From: Blastomussa wellsi
Taxonomy: Eukaryota > Cnidaria > Anthozoa > Scleractinia > Plerogyridae
Reading direction: 5' to 3'
Length of the DNA: 64,000 nt
Assembly (NCBI GenBank): GCA_947652115.1
Contig: OX393565.1
Coordinates: forward strand, 18,640,043 to 18,704,042
Shown here: one piece after another, positions 40,884-53,533 of the stretch
How the letters are laid out: every line of letters begins with the position of its first letter
How positions within the stretch are numbered: position 1 is the first letter of the stretch
The notes under the pieces: generated by a model
The model's input: only the letters and a program-made list of their open reading frames with translations
Told to the model about the DNA's origin: nothing
Databases searched by the model: none
Position numbers and translations under genes: made by a program

Positions 40884-41247
40884 CAGTTATTGAATGTTGG
40901 ATAACAATAATAATATTCTTTCATGGGGTTTGAATTTCCTTAGCTATTTCCTCAACCTTTTCGTTGGGACATTGTTGACAATGATCTGTGAAATTATAAA
41001 CGAAAATATTCCAAACCGAAAAAACTTCACACCCCGTGACAGAATGCTCGGACTGGCGAGTGCGTGACAAATGGCGTTGAAGCGTGACTCAGCCTGTCAT
41101 AACACGGTTCGTCGCATCTTAGTTACAGAACCGTTCCAGAAAGAATCTTAACAGCATTGTGCAACGGGCGATGATGGTAGAGTGTTCATATTACCGTGCT
41201 TCCTGTTTACTGCGATTACCTAGCTGAGGTTGAAAGCTCAAATCGCA
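40884..41247. promoter_or_regulatory. Upstream region of the YkuD-like gene
   Basis: Non-coding sequence before the start at 41248. The last 200 bases contain higher GC, with 'gcgagtgcgtgacaaatggcg' and 'gtgctTCCTGtt'. The promoter location is inferred only from position. Confidence 0.35.
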
Positions 41248-44200
41248 ATGGTGAATCGTGTAGCTTTTGCTGTGTTTTTGGTCTTGATGTACGATTTAAT
41301 GGCAACGTCTGCCGAAGCCGAACTTCCAGCACCTTTTACAAGGGTTCTATTTTTGAAGGAGGACCCATTCGAGGGTAAGCAAAGTAACCCAAACGCTGTT
41401 GGGTAATTAAGTTGTGAGTAAATTATGATGGCTGTGAAAACAACTTCGAGACTTGCATTCAACAACGAAAAGAAATTGCGAGTTAAGCTTATGGGGACTT
41501 TCGAAGTGAATGAAGCATTCCGGATGTTGCGTTCTTTTTTTTTTTCTGCTGTGTCTTTTTCCACGTAATCTGCGCGATTTTTTGTTGTTAAGATTTCTCG
41601 GTCATTCCGTGCATCCGATTGGGCGTTTCAAAAGGGCTTTAATGATAGAATTGTAGAGGAGTAGAAACAGCAACAGAAAACCAGAAAACGTTTTACAGTG
41701 ATCTCAGCTTTTATTGAAAATTAGCATGTCACTTCCATCCAAACAAACTTACAAACTTACTTTCTTACGTTTTCTACACAATCTCAAACAACATCAACGA
41801 GATCTAACAGATGCGCGATATCGTTTCTCGAAGGTCCCGAAAAGTATACGCACCCGGAAGCCATAGCAAAATCTTATGATTATGGTACAGAGCTGTTTTA
41901 TCCACATGTTTTTTATATGAACAGTGGTTCCCGTCATATAAAGTCGGCCGTGATAGGGTCAAACACTTGTTTATGTCTCTTCTCTATCAAAAAATTGTAT
42001 AATAAATGGTTCAAATAAAAAAAAAACCTCACTTTCAAAAGGTGTTTGCAAGAGCAAGTGCAGTACAGCTGAAACTAATGGCTTTGTTGATGTGCCTAGT
42101 AACGATATTTCCGGTTGCGTTACATTGAAGTGTGGCATCCGATATACGATCGTTACTCGGCCGGGAATCGCAAGGTCATGCGGTGTTCTGCATTTTGCCT
42201 ACGATATAAGTCTACGTCTACTCTTCAATATTCCCATGCATTTCTTTATAATTCGAACATACAAACAGACATACCGCTTGTATGGGCTGCCTGTGGTATT
42301 TTGGCCAAAATATGTATAATTTTCACACTAAACAGAGAGCAAAGAAGCCTTAAAGGAGGTTTTGCCCGCCATGCCGAGTATGTAACAAAGAGTTGTTTCA
42401 CACGTGCGTAAGCTAATCAAGCATGCAGTAACGCACTTTGTTGCAGGTAGAGTATTACCACAAGAAATTCTAAGCAGACCTCTCAACACCAAAAGACCTA
42501 AAACCTGGAGATCAAGGTGAAAGAAACCTGTACATTTGGGAAAAACCAGGAGATTTATCGACGGCATCAAAAATAACTAAAATCAGGTGTTCATCTAGAG
42601 AAACATGACTAGAGTATGAGAGACTGGTCATAAATAACTGACGTGAAGTAAAATATTAGTTAGTTGGCCGAGTAGGGGTTTGGGACAAGAAACTGACAAG
42701 CAAAAAACTAAAAATAAATCCCATGCAAAGCATGTGCGGCGCTAATTATCTAAAGCATGACAATTATTACTGATTGTGATGACAGATCTACAATTCCTCA
42801 AAGTAGAATTTGGTGGGAGGAAAAAGCCTTGGTCTTGTTTGTTCAACGCACCTACAGGTGGGGAGGTGGAAAGGGTCAATATGTTATTTGTCTAATAATG
42901 GGAGGATCTGATCCTTATAGTCTTTTAATTTTTAACAAAGAGGAGAAGGGTCAAAGTCCCCTTAGAACTGCCTAGGATTTTTTTTCTGTGGGGGCAATTT
43001 TTTGTCTGCGGGGGCAAACTCTGCACACCGTTGCTTCGTACAAGACATAACCCAGCAAAATCAATTACTATATATTTTAGGGAAAAAAACATTTAGTTTT
43101 CCTGGTGGGGGCAACTGTCCCCCCCCCCCCCCCACCCCCGCTATGAATGGCCCTGCTGATGTTCATTGACTTGGGATATGAACCTCTTCCTTGAGCAAGA
43201 GTGTATAGCATTGGGTGCAGACAGCAGCAGAGAATAGTAACATCTCATTAATATGTGAGCAACAAACAAAGCATGCAAATCTCACTCCTTTTGAGCTATC
43301 AATGACAATTTTAGCAAATTGAAATCTCATGTGGATTGTTTACAGGAAAAGATGTTGCAATCCTGCAAAATCTGCTGCTAAGGTCACCATTTGTGGAGTC
43401 AGTTGAAAAATCAGGTGTTTATGACAGGAAAACCAGTGACGCTGTAGCCAGCTACCAGATGGCAAATAGCTTGCCCAGGTACAGTCAGGGACAAATTAGA
43501 ACTACCAGTAATGTACCAATTCAACTGTGTGAAATAGAAAAACAGGAGGTTTCAGAGTTGGCTAAGCCAGGCATGAGCCTCTAGAGGGATCCAGGGGAAT
43601 TGTCGCCCAGAAAAAAAATTGAAAATAATTATAGGCCTCTAAGATGCCTGATTTCCTTCATTTCGAGATCATGTTCAGTGGAATATTGTCTTAGACAAAC
43701 CACAAACAAATGCAAAACCTCACACATAGTCAAGGCACCCAGTACATGCTTGATAGCACCCAAAATACTGCAGGCTCAAGCTAGTATGCCCCAAACAGCA
43801 AAAGAAGCCCAAGATACCACAGAAAAACGGTGAAAGAGTGCGATGAAAAGACTAGTGAACCAGGGAAGACATTATCTCCCAAAAGAAATAGGAGAATGGG
43901 AGGCTAGAGTAGATGATCGCCAAAAAACAATAGGCTTCTGGCCAAAAAATGGGAGGGTTGGAAACCAGGTTGTTACTATTATGTCAGACATTAATAAAAA
44001 CTATTTTACAAATTTTAATTTTTCGTGTGATGTAAAGGAAGAGCAGGAAGTAGGTAATACTGCCAATACATCAAATATTACTACCCTGAAAGAAATTCAG
44101 GAGTGTTCCTGCAGCGACAGTGCAACTGAACCAGTTACTTCCAAATTGGATCAACACTCCCAAATTTTCTTCAGGGTAGTACATGTATGTCAACCAGGGT

Positions 44201-46578
44201 TATTTGGTGGTTTACTACCTACTTCCAGCACTCAATCACTCTAAAAAATAAAATTAATAATTCCTAACATGTGACTGTGCTATGCAGTTCCAATACCATT
44301 ATAAGAGCTACCTCAGTTATCTTACTAAAACCCTGCTTACTAACTGAAATTGCAATGTCCCTTTTCATTCATTCAGCAACGGTATATTCAATGCAACAAC
44401 AGCCTTTCTAGTCCTGAGACAACTGATGTACGATGGGTACAAAGATGATGGCACTGTGCTTCCTGGATATAAATTTAAGGTAATAAAAGATATTTATGTT
44501 GTTTTTCCTTTCCCTTGTGGCTGATCCCAATATTCCTATAATAAGTGGTCTGTCAATGGGCTCTAAATAGTTATTTTAATTACTGGATTAAGGTTTCTTT
44601 GTCGCTCAGTTGTCACTGTTTCATTGCCTGTTTCAGTGTATAACTGCATTTTCATCACATTGCTCACAGCCACCCTTAGCTTATGTTGCTTAAAAAAATG
44701 GAAGATTATTTTCACAGAAAATTGTTGATAATTATGCAGTGAAAAAGAATTCTTCTCTTTTGTAGATTCGTGTTCCTGTTTTTGAAGACCGGACAATAGA
44801 AACAAGGGCTACTCTCTACGACTCTAAAAATCAAGTAAGTAATTTATTTGGTTTCAGCAGATGCGGTTATCTCAAAAGCTTGTGAAGGAATACACAGTAA
44901 TCAGGGGCTGCATAAATGAACATTTTGGTAAGATGACTGTGTACAGCTGAACCAAATTAATCTGGTCACCAACAGGCCAATCTGGTCATGCATGTGTAAG
45001 AGCTGTTCTTTAAAATGATATGAAAGGGCTTCTGTTCAGGCGAAAATAAAGTGATTCTTACTAATAATCATTACCTAACAAGACTGTGTATTTACGGGTT
45101 GGGCATATTAGGCAGGGTTCCACTGCACATAGCTAGTAGGGCTGGTGAATGGCAAATCCAAGACTTTCTGCGACAGCAAGACATGGCCGGCATGTTTTCT
45201 GCGAGTGGAATACATTCTTAGCCAGGAGTCCCATGAAATGACTTAAAAATTCTTCAATAACTGATGTTGTTATAGTCTTGAATGATTAAGTATGTTGACA
45301 TATATATGTATACGCTCTAGGTAAAGCACACATTTCTTGCCCGCTGCCATGGCTCTACAGATCATAGAACTGGTGAAGCAGTCAATCAGCTCACAAGAAA
45401 TGGAAACACTCCTACTGGACTAGTGGTTAGGAAATGTGTTCAACATTCTGCTTCATTTTGATATCATATTCACACTTTAGTTCTGCACCTTTCAGTAACA
45501 TGCAAAGTCTAACATAACAACCCATAGTATGTGACCTTTTTTATGCAATGAAGTCGGAGGTTGTTTCCTGACCCCTGAGAGGTCATCACAAATTTGGAAC
45601 TAAACCCTGAAAGGAGACCAATCTAGGCATGGCCCAAGCTTTCTAACCCCTAAAAATGGCATTAATACTAAAAATAGAATTTATATTTCTATATCTCCCC
45701 CTGTTCAACCCAAAGTGAGACCGTGATGGCTGAAAATATTGGAGTTTTGCCAAAAATCCAAAATTTGTGACACAACGCCAGAGATTCTCGACAAAACCAG
45801 AGATGCGCTAGAGATTCTTGACACATTAATACAGTCCACTACTACCACTACTGCAACAAGCATCCAGCCGTCTCAAACGACAGTCCCCCATATGAAAGAA
45901 AAAAAGCAAAGTCAGCAATCACACGAGCATGATTGTTTCGTTTTTCTCTAGACATTTGACCTCAATAGTCCTGAGCCAATCACAAGGTTATTTGGCCCGT
46001 AAGTATTTCCTGACTTTTGTGATAAATATTACTTATGCTTGGACAGGACACCCTATCAATGCCTTACTTAATTTTAACTTGACACAAAGATTTCACAATA
46101 CTCAAACAAGACGTATGTGGAATTCCAATTTAGGCAGATTTCTCGCACTAGAAAATTGTTTGAAAAGGTAGGAGTTGATTATTGTGGGTGAATTTCCTGT
46201 GTAAATCCAAGTGAAACAACTTTTTGTTCAAGTGGACAGTAGGTTCAAGAAATGAGTATTTCACCATAGCATGGTAAATTTTAATTTCTTTTATGTTTAG
46301 ATATCCAGTCATAAGGGCTGTCAAGGGTCTAAAAGGTAAGAATCAGGTAACAGAGTATGTAGTTACTGCAATAAAGCAAAGGACAAATGTTTTACGGCAA
46401 GTTCCACTGGTGTCTTAATTTAGTTCCATTTACTAATAATCTGTGCCAGATGATGATATTGCATGTGGTGTTCTTCACTACAATTTTAGATAAATATGTT
46501 TTCCAACAAATATAATGTGTGCATGTTCATGATAATTCTATGGGTGCTAATAAATTCTCTTTTACTAATGAATGATAA

Positions 46579-46677
<99 letters not shown>

Positions 46678-49294
46678 GTTATTTTACCATTCATAAATTA
46701 TTGTCATGAAACTACAGAGAAGATTACCTTGAATGTTTGCACCATAAAAAAACTGTATACAAGAGTTCAAAAGATAAAGAGGCACAAAGAAAAGCTCATC
46801 AAGGCGGGGAAATGGCCACCCAAGGAATCTACAGAATAGTAAACTTGTCAGACAAAGTTTTATGCAATTATTAAGTTATGTACTGATCAAAGTTTATACT
46901 TGTGTGTTTTAAGAGATCCTTAAAACTGATGTACCAGTAACCCAAAAATAGACATTGCTTTGTAAGCAAGATGTTGAGGAGTTCAGTTTTACGTTTTAAG
47001 TGTAAAGGTTTTGAATCTGAATGGATTAGTTGAAATTTTAGAACTAATTTTGCCAATATTTTGTTCACAGGGAATGCTGCAATTGGTCGGAATGAAAATG
47101 ACACTTTTCTGAGCAATTACAGGAGTGGAATTTTACTGCATACAGGAGAGTGGAAACACTGGGATTCATCAAAACCAATGCCAAACAGGTACGTACTGGT
47201 ATGTCACTGTAACAATGTTGTAGTTAATTTGCATGGTATAAACCCTGTGTATTTTTCAGTCGTTTTGGACAGGATTTTAATCAGAGTGAAGACGGTTTAT
47301 CTTGCGTGTCTGTCACCTCGTAAACACAATGTGTCCATTAACTCACTTTGGGGGAGAATCCCGGAGGTCAGTTAATAGTTAATGATGATAATGGGAACTT
47401 GAGACGTAATCGGCGCATTCTATTTACCAAGTGGCAGACTCACAAGATAAACCATCTTCGCTCCGACTAAAACCCCTTCCAAAATGACATAAAAGACACA
47501 GGAATGCAGGTAAGTAACAGTATATATGTTTATTGAATGATTGTAAAGGCTCCCTGGGTACCCTGTGGTGTAAATTAAAATAGTTTGCTGACATTCAATG
47601 TTTCAATGTTTTTTCTATGCTTTTGTTTAAGTTAATATGTATCATAAACATACTAGTAGCGAGTTTGAACATGCAAGGGTGTGAGGCGATGCCACTGAAA
47701 GCAGGTGATCGAGGTGTGGACTGCTAAGCTCTTCAGTCCTGGTGGGAAAATAAATGGGATGTGAGTCCACGCTTTGTTCTTAAAGCTCACTGCAGTGACA
47801 GAATTTCTATTTATTTATTTTTATATTTTATTTCACCACACTAAGTGTATTAAAGGGCCCTAGTCAACCACACCTTTGTTATTGCTTTCATGCAAACATT
47901 TCAGTAAACTATATTTTATGCGGAGCGTTTTGCAAACCGAAAGAGATCACTGAGAATCTTTCTAAAAGTAATTTAAATACTTACAGTAACATGACTTCAG
48001 GAGTGCAATAAGATTGCGCTTCAACATTCAATTTCCATAATTTCGATGGCATTGAAAATGGCAGAGGCTGACCAGGGCCCTTTAAATTTAAATATGTCAT
48101 ATAAAAACAAATATAAACGAATTAAAGAAATAATCTATCGTGGCAGGAAGCAGTAACAGGACAGAGTCACAATTGAAAACTACCCCCTAATTAAAGGCTA
48201 TTTATAATGTGAACATGATTTATCTAAAGTTTTTAGTGGTACATAAAAGGGTGTTAGGCTTTTATAATAACTCAAAAGTTAAAATTCCAAAGACTGGCAA
48301 CTTTTTACATTCCTGGGCTAAATTGTTCCACAGATTTATAGCTCACGGAAAGTAAGAGTGTGTAAAATAATTTTGTTGATGTTTAGCCCTAACTCTTAAG
48401 TAATTTGAGTCAGTGTTAAGTGTTACATATTTGCTTGTGGTGAGGATGACATAGTCGGTACCATTAATTGACATAGCACCAGGCTTAAATTTATAAAAAA
48501 AACATCTCTAGTAGGCCCTTTGCTCGACCTAGTCACATGGTACAAAATAACACCCTGCTGGTGAGCAAGCTATGCGCTGGGACATCCAAAACAAAACGAT
48601 TTCATGTCCCAGAGTGTAACCTGTTCACCAGCGATGTGTCATTTTGTACCATGTGACTGGGTCGTGCAAAGGGCTTATTTCTCTACGGTATTTTCTTCAA
48701 CAGTAATGGGTGTATACATGTACACCCTACAGTCATGCGTAAAATCGTTGATATCTTGGTTAAGGAACTGCACGTGGTCATACATGAAAATCCCCATGAA
48801 GAGAACCCATGCCCATACATTCCACAAGGCCTACTCTCTGTTGAACAAATTGGTTGAGGAAAATGAAATTCAAGCTTCTATAGCTACGATATGAATAATG
48901 GCCAACAGTGACATTTTTTTATATTAATGCAAACATGAATATACCAGTTCATCCTACTTCAAAATGCAAACACAAAATGAAACAGGGAGGATTGTTTACC
49001 TTAATATATACAGGTATATGGACAGGAGGTGTGTATGTATTACAGAGATAGTGTATGTGTATACCGCTGTAAACCGATTTTGGGAATAAAGGATTGAAAA
49101 GTTCATTACATGTAATTACTTTTGTCCTAAACAGTGATGGCTGCATTCATGCCCACCCTGACGATCTGAAGACCATCGACAAAATTCTTCAAGAACTCGG
49201 TGTCATTGTGAGAAACAACACCTTCGGAAAACTGCCATATCCCTATAAGCCCCAAGGATTACTTTCAGTTGAAGAGATTGTACCTGTCGCGTGA
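41248..49294 (+). CDS. Secreted protein with PG-binding-like and L,D-transpeptidase (YkuD)-like domains, 9 exons
   Basis: Exons: 41248-41374, 43346-43478, 44377-44479, 44766-44834, 45321-45425, 45952-45998, 46301-46335, 47071-47188, 49135-49294. All GT-AG with agreeing phases; 897 nt (298 aa plus stop). A signal peptide (VAFAVFLVLMYDLMATSAEA) precedes a PG_binding_1-like helical module (GKDVAILQNLLLRSP, GVYDRKTSDAVASYQ, NGIFNATTAFLVLRQL). A YkuD-like beta domain follows (ARCHGSTDHRTG, TPTGLVTFDL, YRSGILLHTGEW) with the terminal motif MPNSDGCIHAHPDD; in YkuD enzymes S/T-H-G-C carries the nucleophilic Cys, here S-D-G-C. Bacterial YkuD enzymes cross-link peptidoglycan; the role in an animal is unknown. 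Many introns exclude bacterial contamination. An alternative last exon lies at 48704-48857. Confidence 0.85.
41375..43345. other. Intron 1 of the YkuD-like gene
   Basis: No exon recognised inside. It contains a long C-run near 43119-43135 with a repeated 'gggggcaa' motif (42990-43010 and 43104-43110), probably a dispersed repeat, and AT-rich filler. Confidence 0.4.
46579..46677. repeat. (ATT)n microsatellite
   Basis: About 33 perfect copies of the trinucleotide ATT, in intron 7 of the YkuD-like gene. The run produces a spurious poly-leucine open frame. Confidence 0.97.
48513..48677. mobile_element. Palindromic MITE next to the alternative terminal exon
   Basis: Inverse arms: ggccctttgctcgacctagt and cacatggtacaaaataacac against tgtcattttgtaccatgtga and ctgggtcgtgcaaagggctt, with internal ccctgctggtgagcaa against ttcaccagcg. 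The centre is 'aaaacaaaacgatt'. It ends about 27 bases before the splice acceptor of the exon at 48704. No ORF. Confidence 0.75.
48704..48857 (+). CDS. Alternative (duplicated) terminal exon of the YkuD-like gene
   Basis: The acceptor ttttcttcaacag precedes a 154-base exon in the same phase as the exon at 49135. It encodes SNGCIHVHP at its start and PYIPQGLLSVEQIG at its end, then TGA. These ends parallel SDGCIHAHP and PYKPQGLLSVEEIV of the downstream exon, while the middle has diverged. Joined to exon 8 (47188) it would give a 296-aa isoform. It is either an alternative last exon or a decaying duplicate; the absence of internal stops and the intact acceptor favour use. Confidence 0.75.
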
Positions 49295-50869
49295 ATGAAT
49301 TCCATCCACAGAAGAAAAATACTATTTCCAAGTAACAGTAAACTGTGCTTTTCAATAACATGCAAAGTCTGAACAATCAACAATTACATTTGTCTCTTCT
49401 GTCAATCATCTAAAAAGACCAAAAGTTCACATAAAGGTTATCACATTTGTTGGTTGTCGTGGGTAAATTTTGTCCATTGAGTTGGCTTGTTTTTCATTTG
49501 TCAGCTGTCACCCTAATTGTGATTGGCACAAATGAAAAAAACACATTTCCTTTGCTGTATTTCGAGCTTCAGATTTCACAAGTTATTGAAATGTGCAGAA
49601 GAAACAAAACTGACAAGGAACATATAATAAATATTATTATTTTTTATTGTGAAATTATAATTGTTATATTATGATGTTGATTCCAATCTAAGTGAGAAAA
49701 ATTAATGATCATCGCAGTGAGTTATTGGAAATTACAGAATTCTAAAACAATTCAGGGCTTCCACATGCAGCTGACACAAACCAAGTAAACCAGGGATGCT
49801 TTCCATTTTCTCATTCAGACCAACCAACACATTTTAAAATGGAATGACATTTTCCAATTTAACTGAACCAACCCGGTGAAACGGTCCTATCATTTTGTAT
49901 TCCTTTCCCCAGTCAGTTCACATCCGAGAATCTGCTGAGCTGAAGTGGGGCAACTCACCAGTTCATGAAAATGAAAATAAATTTTGACGGGTCGAAGTGG
50001 ACCACCGAGGTGGTCCACTTTGACCAGAGGTGGACCGAAATTTTTGGTCCCAAATATTATGGTTGGAACGAACCGAACGGCCCTTTCCATTTGAATTCTA
50101 ACCAAAATTTTTGGGTAAATGGAAAGGACCCCAGGAGTTTGAATACATGGCACAGCTGCCTACCATTCCAGTTGCCGACACCAACTTCAAAACATTTTAA
50201 AACACTGAGTATGAACTGTACGCACAACACATGTTGGTAAGGAAATAAGTACATTATTGCATTCAGAAATTGTAACATGAATTATTAATACCGGTGCATG
50301 GTTGCAGTACCTGCACTTGCAATAGTTTATTTATTAAAGGCTCTTAACACTTTGTACTCTTAGCAATCATTTAATACTAAGAAGTAACAGCTGTTTTTTT
50401 AAAGAACCTTGATCTACCTATCTCTATCTTGCTGCTAATTTTATTCCAGTCAAATGTCACACAAAAATTAATGTCCTCATTTATCATTGTCACCATCATT
50501 GTCACATGAAAAGTTTTTTCTAAAAATACTGACATTGCTTTCTGAAGATAAAAAGCTGATACAAATGTGACCAGTGTCATCCCTTTCACCTGTAATAGTT
50601 TTTTTTCTCTATTCTAGTTAAAAGTTACCTACAAATAAAAACAAGTCTTTAATTGGCTGAGTGCCAAAAAAAGCTATTGATTGTAAAACTATTAATGTTT
50701 TTGTCGTACATTGTTTTACGAACAATAAATACACATGTTTCTTATTTCTTCTGTTTTCTTCTGATTCTCAATTGACGTATAACAGGGTAGGAATAAATGG
50801 CACAAATATACCCCCATCCACCCTCGGGGGACTGGGACTGACCATGAAGGAGTGACGACGTGTTTTCAC
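49295..50869. other. Intergenic region with a hairpin
   Basis: No gene recognised. A near-perfect short hairpin (gtcgaagtggaccacc against ggtggtccactttgac) lies at 49990-50023, within a segment (about 49850-50130) that looks like a small repeat. The rest is AT-rich. Confidence 0.45.
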
Positions 50870-51967
50870 CCGCTCCGCTCGATTTGAATGTCGAAATATA
50901 ACTTTTAGCGTCAATTTCATTGTATGGCTGAGCTGCCCAGTAATTTGAAAAGAAAGACCAGAAATAGCAGTGGCTCAGAAGCTGTTTCTCCTGACGGCAA
51001 AAGAATTTGTGAAGTAAGCAACGAAGAAACCAACTCAAAAGCTGACGGTAACGGCAAGAAGTTCACGTCAGCTTCAACCATGACAGAAATAATTACTCAG
51101 CAACTTCAACAAGTACTGGAAAGGCTTATGAGCGTAGAAGGTAAATTAGATGGAGTTCTCGAGAAGGTGCAGTGTCTAGAAACTACTCTGAGCGGTGTCA
51201 AATCAGACATAACCGAGCTGCAAAGCAAGACAACTCAAATGAAGAAAGTTTCTGACGACATGGAGGCGGGATTAAACAGCTTAAACACGGAGGTCGAAGA
51301 ACTGCGTAAAGAAATTGGCGAGAAAGAGAAAAACATTATGCTGATAAACGATCGCTGTCTCTATCAAGAAGTCTACAACAGGAGGGAGAACCTGCGCTTT
51401 TTGGGCTTACCCGAAGCGACTAACAATGAAGAAGATGCAAGTGAAACTGTCTATCATTTCTTGGAGAGGGAGTTGGAGCTCGAAGGTGTAAGAGACATTG
51501 AGTTTCAGCGTGTGCATCGTATTGGTAAGAAAAAAGCAGGTGCAGTAAGACCGATTATCGCGCGCTTTCTTAGGCCCTGTTTATATGGTCTCGGGTACCC
51601 GAGACAACCCTCCCCCCGAGTTACCCTGGGCGAGCTAACTTTTCACTAAAATCTTTGAAAGATTCCACGGACCGTTTATATGATCCCGCCCGAGTTGTCT
51701 CGGGGGGCGAGACAACTCGGGTGGGCGAGTTGTCTCGTCTCGGCAGGTAGGGTAACCCTGGCAGGCGGGACAACTTTTTCTCATATAAACACTTTGGCTC
51801 GCACGCTTTTTTTAATAGCGAAGCGCACGAGGTCTAAAAATAGATTGCATACTTTTGGACCCCCCGCGAGACTCAGACAAACATCAGCGTGTTCTGTGAG
51901 AATTAGAGGGCATGTAGGCGAATTTGTCCTTTCCAAAAAGTGATTTAGCCGCCTTGTTTCGCTCAGT

Positions 51968-53533
51968 ATGGTTAGTACCAAGCACTGCTGCTGGGGAACA
52001 TGCAACAGTGATGCCAGATATCCGAATAATCTGCATGAATCGCTGAAACAAATGCTGAAATTAGGTATGAATATATTTATACCCTTTCCGAAGCCATCGC
52101 AAGGAATCGAACGCTGTCAACGCTGGGTTAATGCTTGTTCCCGTGAACATTTTACCGTCGATCAGATTACTAGAAACACATACATCTGTGCTCTACACTG
52201 GCCAGGACAGAGAGGTCCAACTGATGAGTTTCCCGATCCCTTGAAAGCAAACCTTACAGCTCAGGAAGTGTTAAAAGCATCTCGCCCGAAGCGTAAAGCA
52301 CCTCAGCCGAGAGTCTTGGTAAACAAACGGGCAAAGGAAGACGATTTCGACTCGCACCTTCCTTCGACTTCTTCTGAGGATCTGTCAGAAGCTGAAAGGA
52401 GTACTTTAGAGACTGAGGATGTGTGTACCGACAATAAATTATCTGGTTGGGGTGAAGACGAAAACAACAAAGCAACGCAAACTGAACTCACCAAACACGA
52501 ACTGTCAAGTAAGATCGAAACTATTATTTTGAAGAACGAGTTGAAAGCTAAGACCTCTGAAATTTGTGTTAAGGTCGTGAATAAACTGTCTTACGAAGTG
52601 GTTGCAAAAGACTCGAACCACATGAAACATTTTGTTGGATTAACAACCCCTCAGTTCGAGGTTCTGTATGACTTTTTGAATGATATCTGCCCTTTGGATA
52701 GCATAACATATTGGAATGTCGTTGGAAACAGAAATCCTGTGAAAGCCAACCCACCAGCTAACCGTGAAAATGTTTGGAGCAACAGGGAAAAATTGTTCAT
52801 TTGTCTTCTGCGACTGAAACGTGGATTCACCATTCAAACATTAGCATTTCTGTTGAGTACCCCTGAAAAGCAAATTTCTGAATCGACAATAAGGAACATT
52901 TTCACTACATTTATCCAACTCATGTTCAAGATCTTTCGGGACATGGAGAACGTAATGTTCCCTTCCAAAGAATTACTAAAACGATATCACCCTAAAGTCT
53001 TCAAGAGCATGCCAAGGGTACGCTGTAGCGTTGATTGTACGGAATTCAGAGTGCAAACCTCCCGTAATTTTGCGAGACAAGGTAACACTTTTTCAGCATA
53101 CAAACATGCTAACACTTTCAAATGTCTTATAGCTGTAACACCGAATGGTGGAGCGTGCTTTGTCTCCGATTTATTCGAAGGAGACATATCTGATGTCGAA
53201 ATATTTGAACAAAGTGGAATTTTGAAACACATTGAGCCATATGATGTCATTCTGGCGGACAGAGGTTTCACTGTACAGCACTTAGTAAATCCCCTTCAGG
53301 CACAGATAAACATTCCTGCTTTTCTGAAAGGCAGGAAGAGCTTGAGTGTGGCAGAGGAGTTGTCGACAAGAAAGATTGCTAAAGCAAGAATACATGTTGA
53401 AAGATTTAACCAACGTTTAAAACAATTCAAGCTAGTAGGGAGAGCCATCCCCCTATCATTGGCACCACTAGCAACTCAGATGGTTGTGGTTGCTTGTGGC
53501 TTGGTAAATTTTCAGGAAGTTCTTTGTAAGTAA
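51968..53533 (+). CDS. THAP-domain DDE transposase of the ISL2EU-type element
   Basis: 521 aa from an ATG about 150 bases inside the left end. Residues about 7-95 form a THAP C2CH zinc finger (HCCWGTC, RCQRWVNACSR, TYICALHW), which in this class binds the transposon ends. A variable acidic linker follows. The C-terminal half is an IS5-group DDE_Tnp_4 nuclease: SVDCTEFRVQ (near 355), VILADRGF (near 429) and RIHVERFNQRLK (near 477) supply the D, D and E. No frameshift or stop is seen, and the helix-turn-helix-like segment (REKLFICLLRLKRGFTIQTL) is present. It faces the YqaJ gene convergently. Acts in the nucleus on element termini. Confidence 0.92.
   Translation: MVSTKHCCWGTCNSDARYPNNLHESLKQMLKLGMNIFIPFPKPSQGIERCQRWVNACSREHFTVDQITRNTYICALHWPGQRGPTDEFPDPLKANLTAQEVLKASRPKRKAPQPRVLVNKRAKEDDFDSHLPSTSSEDLSEAERSTLETEDVCTDNKLSGWGEDENNKATQTELTKHELSSKIETIILKNELKAKTSEICVKVVNKLSYEVVAKDSNHMKHFVGLTTPQFEVLYDFLNDICPLDSITYWNVVGNRNPVKANPPANRENVWSNREKLFICLLRLKRGFTIQTLAFLLSTPEKQISESTIRNIFTTFIQLMFKIFRDMENVMFPSKELLKRYHPKVFKSMPRVRCSVDCTEFRVQTSRNFARQGNTFSAYKHANTFKCLIAVTPNGGACFVSDLFEGDISDVEIFEQSGILKHIEPYDVILADRGFTVQHLVNPLQAQINIPAFLKGRKSLSVAEELSTRKIAKARIHVERFNQRLKQFKLVGRAIPLSLAPLATQMVVVACGLVNFQEVLCK

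Noticed and set aside
43600..44244. Open frames of 77 and 133 codons in intron 2 of the YkuD-like gene
   Set aside because: No recognisable domain. Exons 2 and 3 join in phase without them, and no matching acceptor/donor pair keeps the frame.
46496..46696. Open frame encoding a long poly-leucine tract
   Set aside because: It is a translation of the perfect (ATT)n microsatellite in an intron of the YkuD-like gene.
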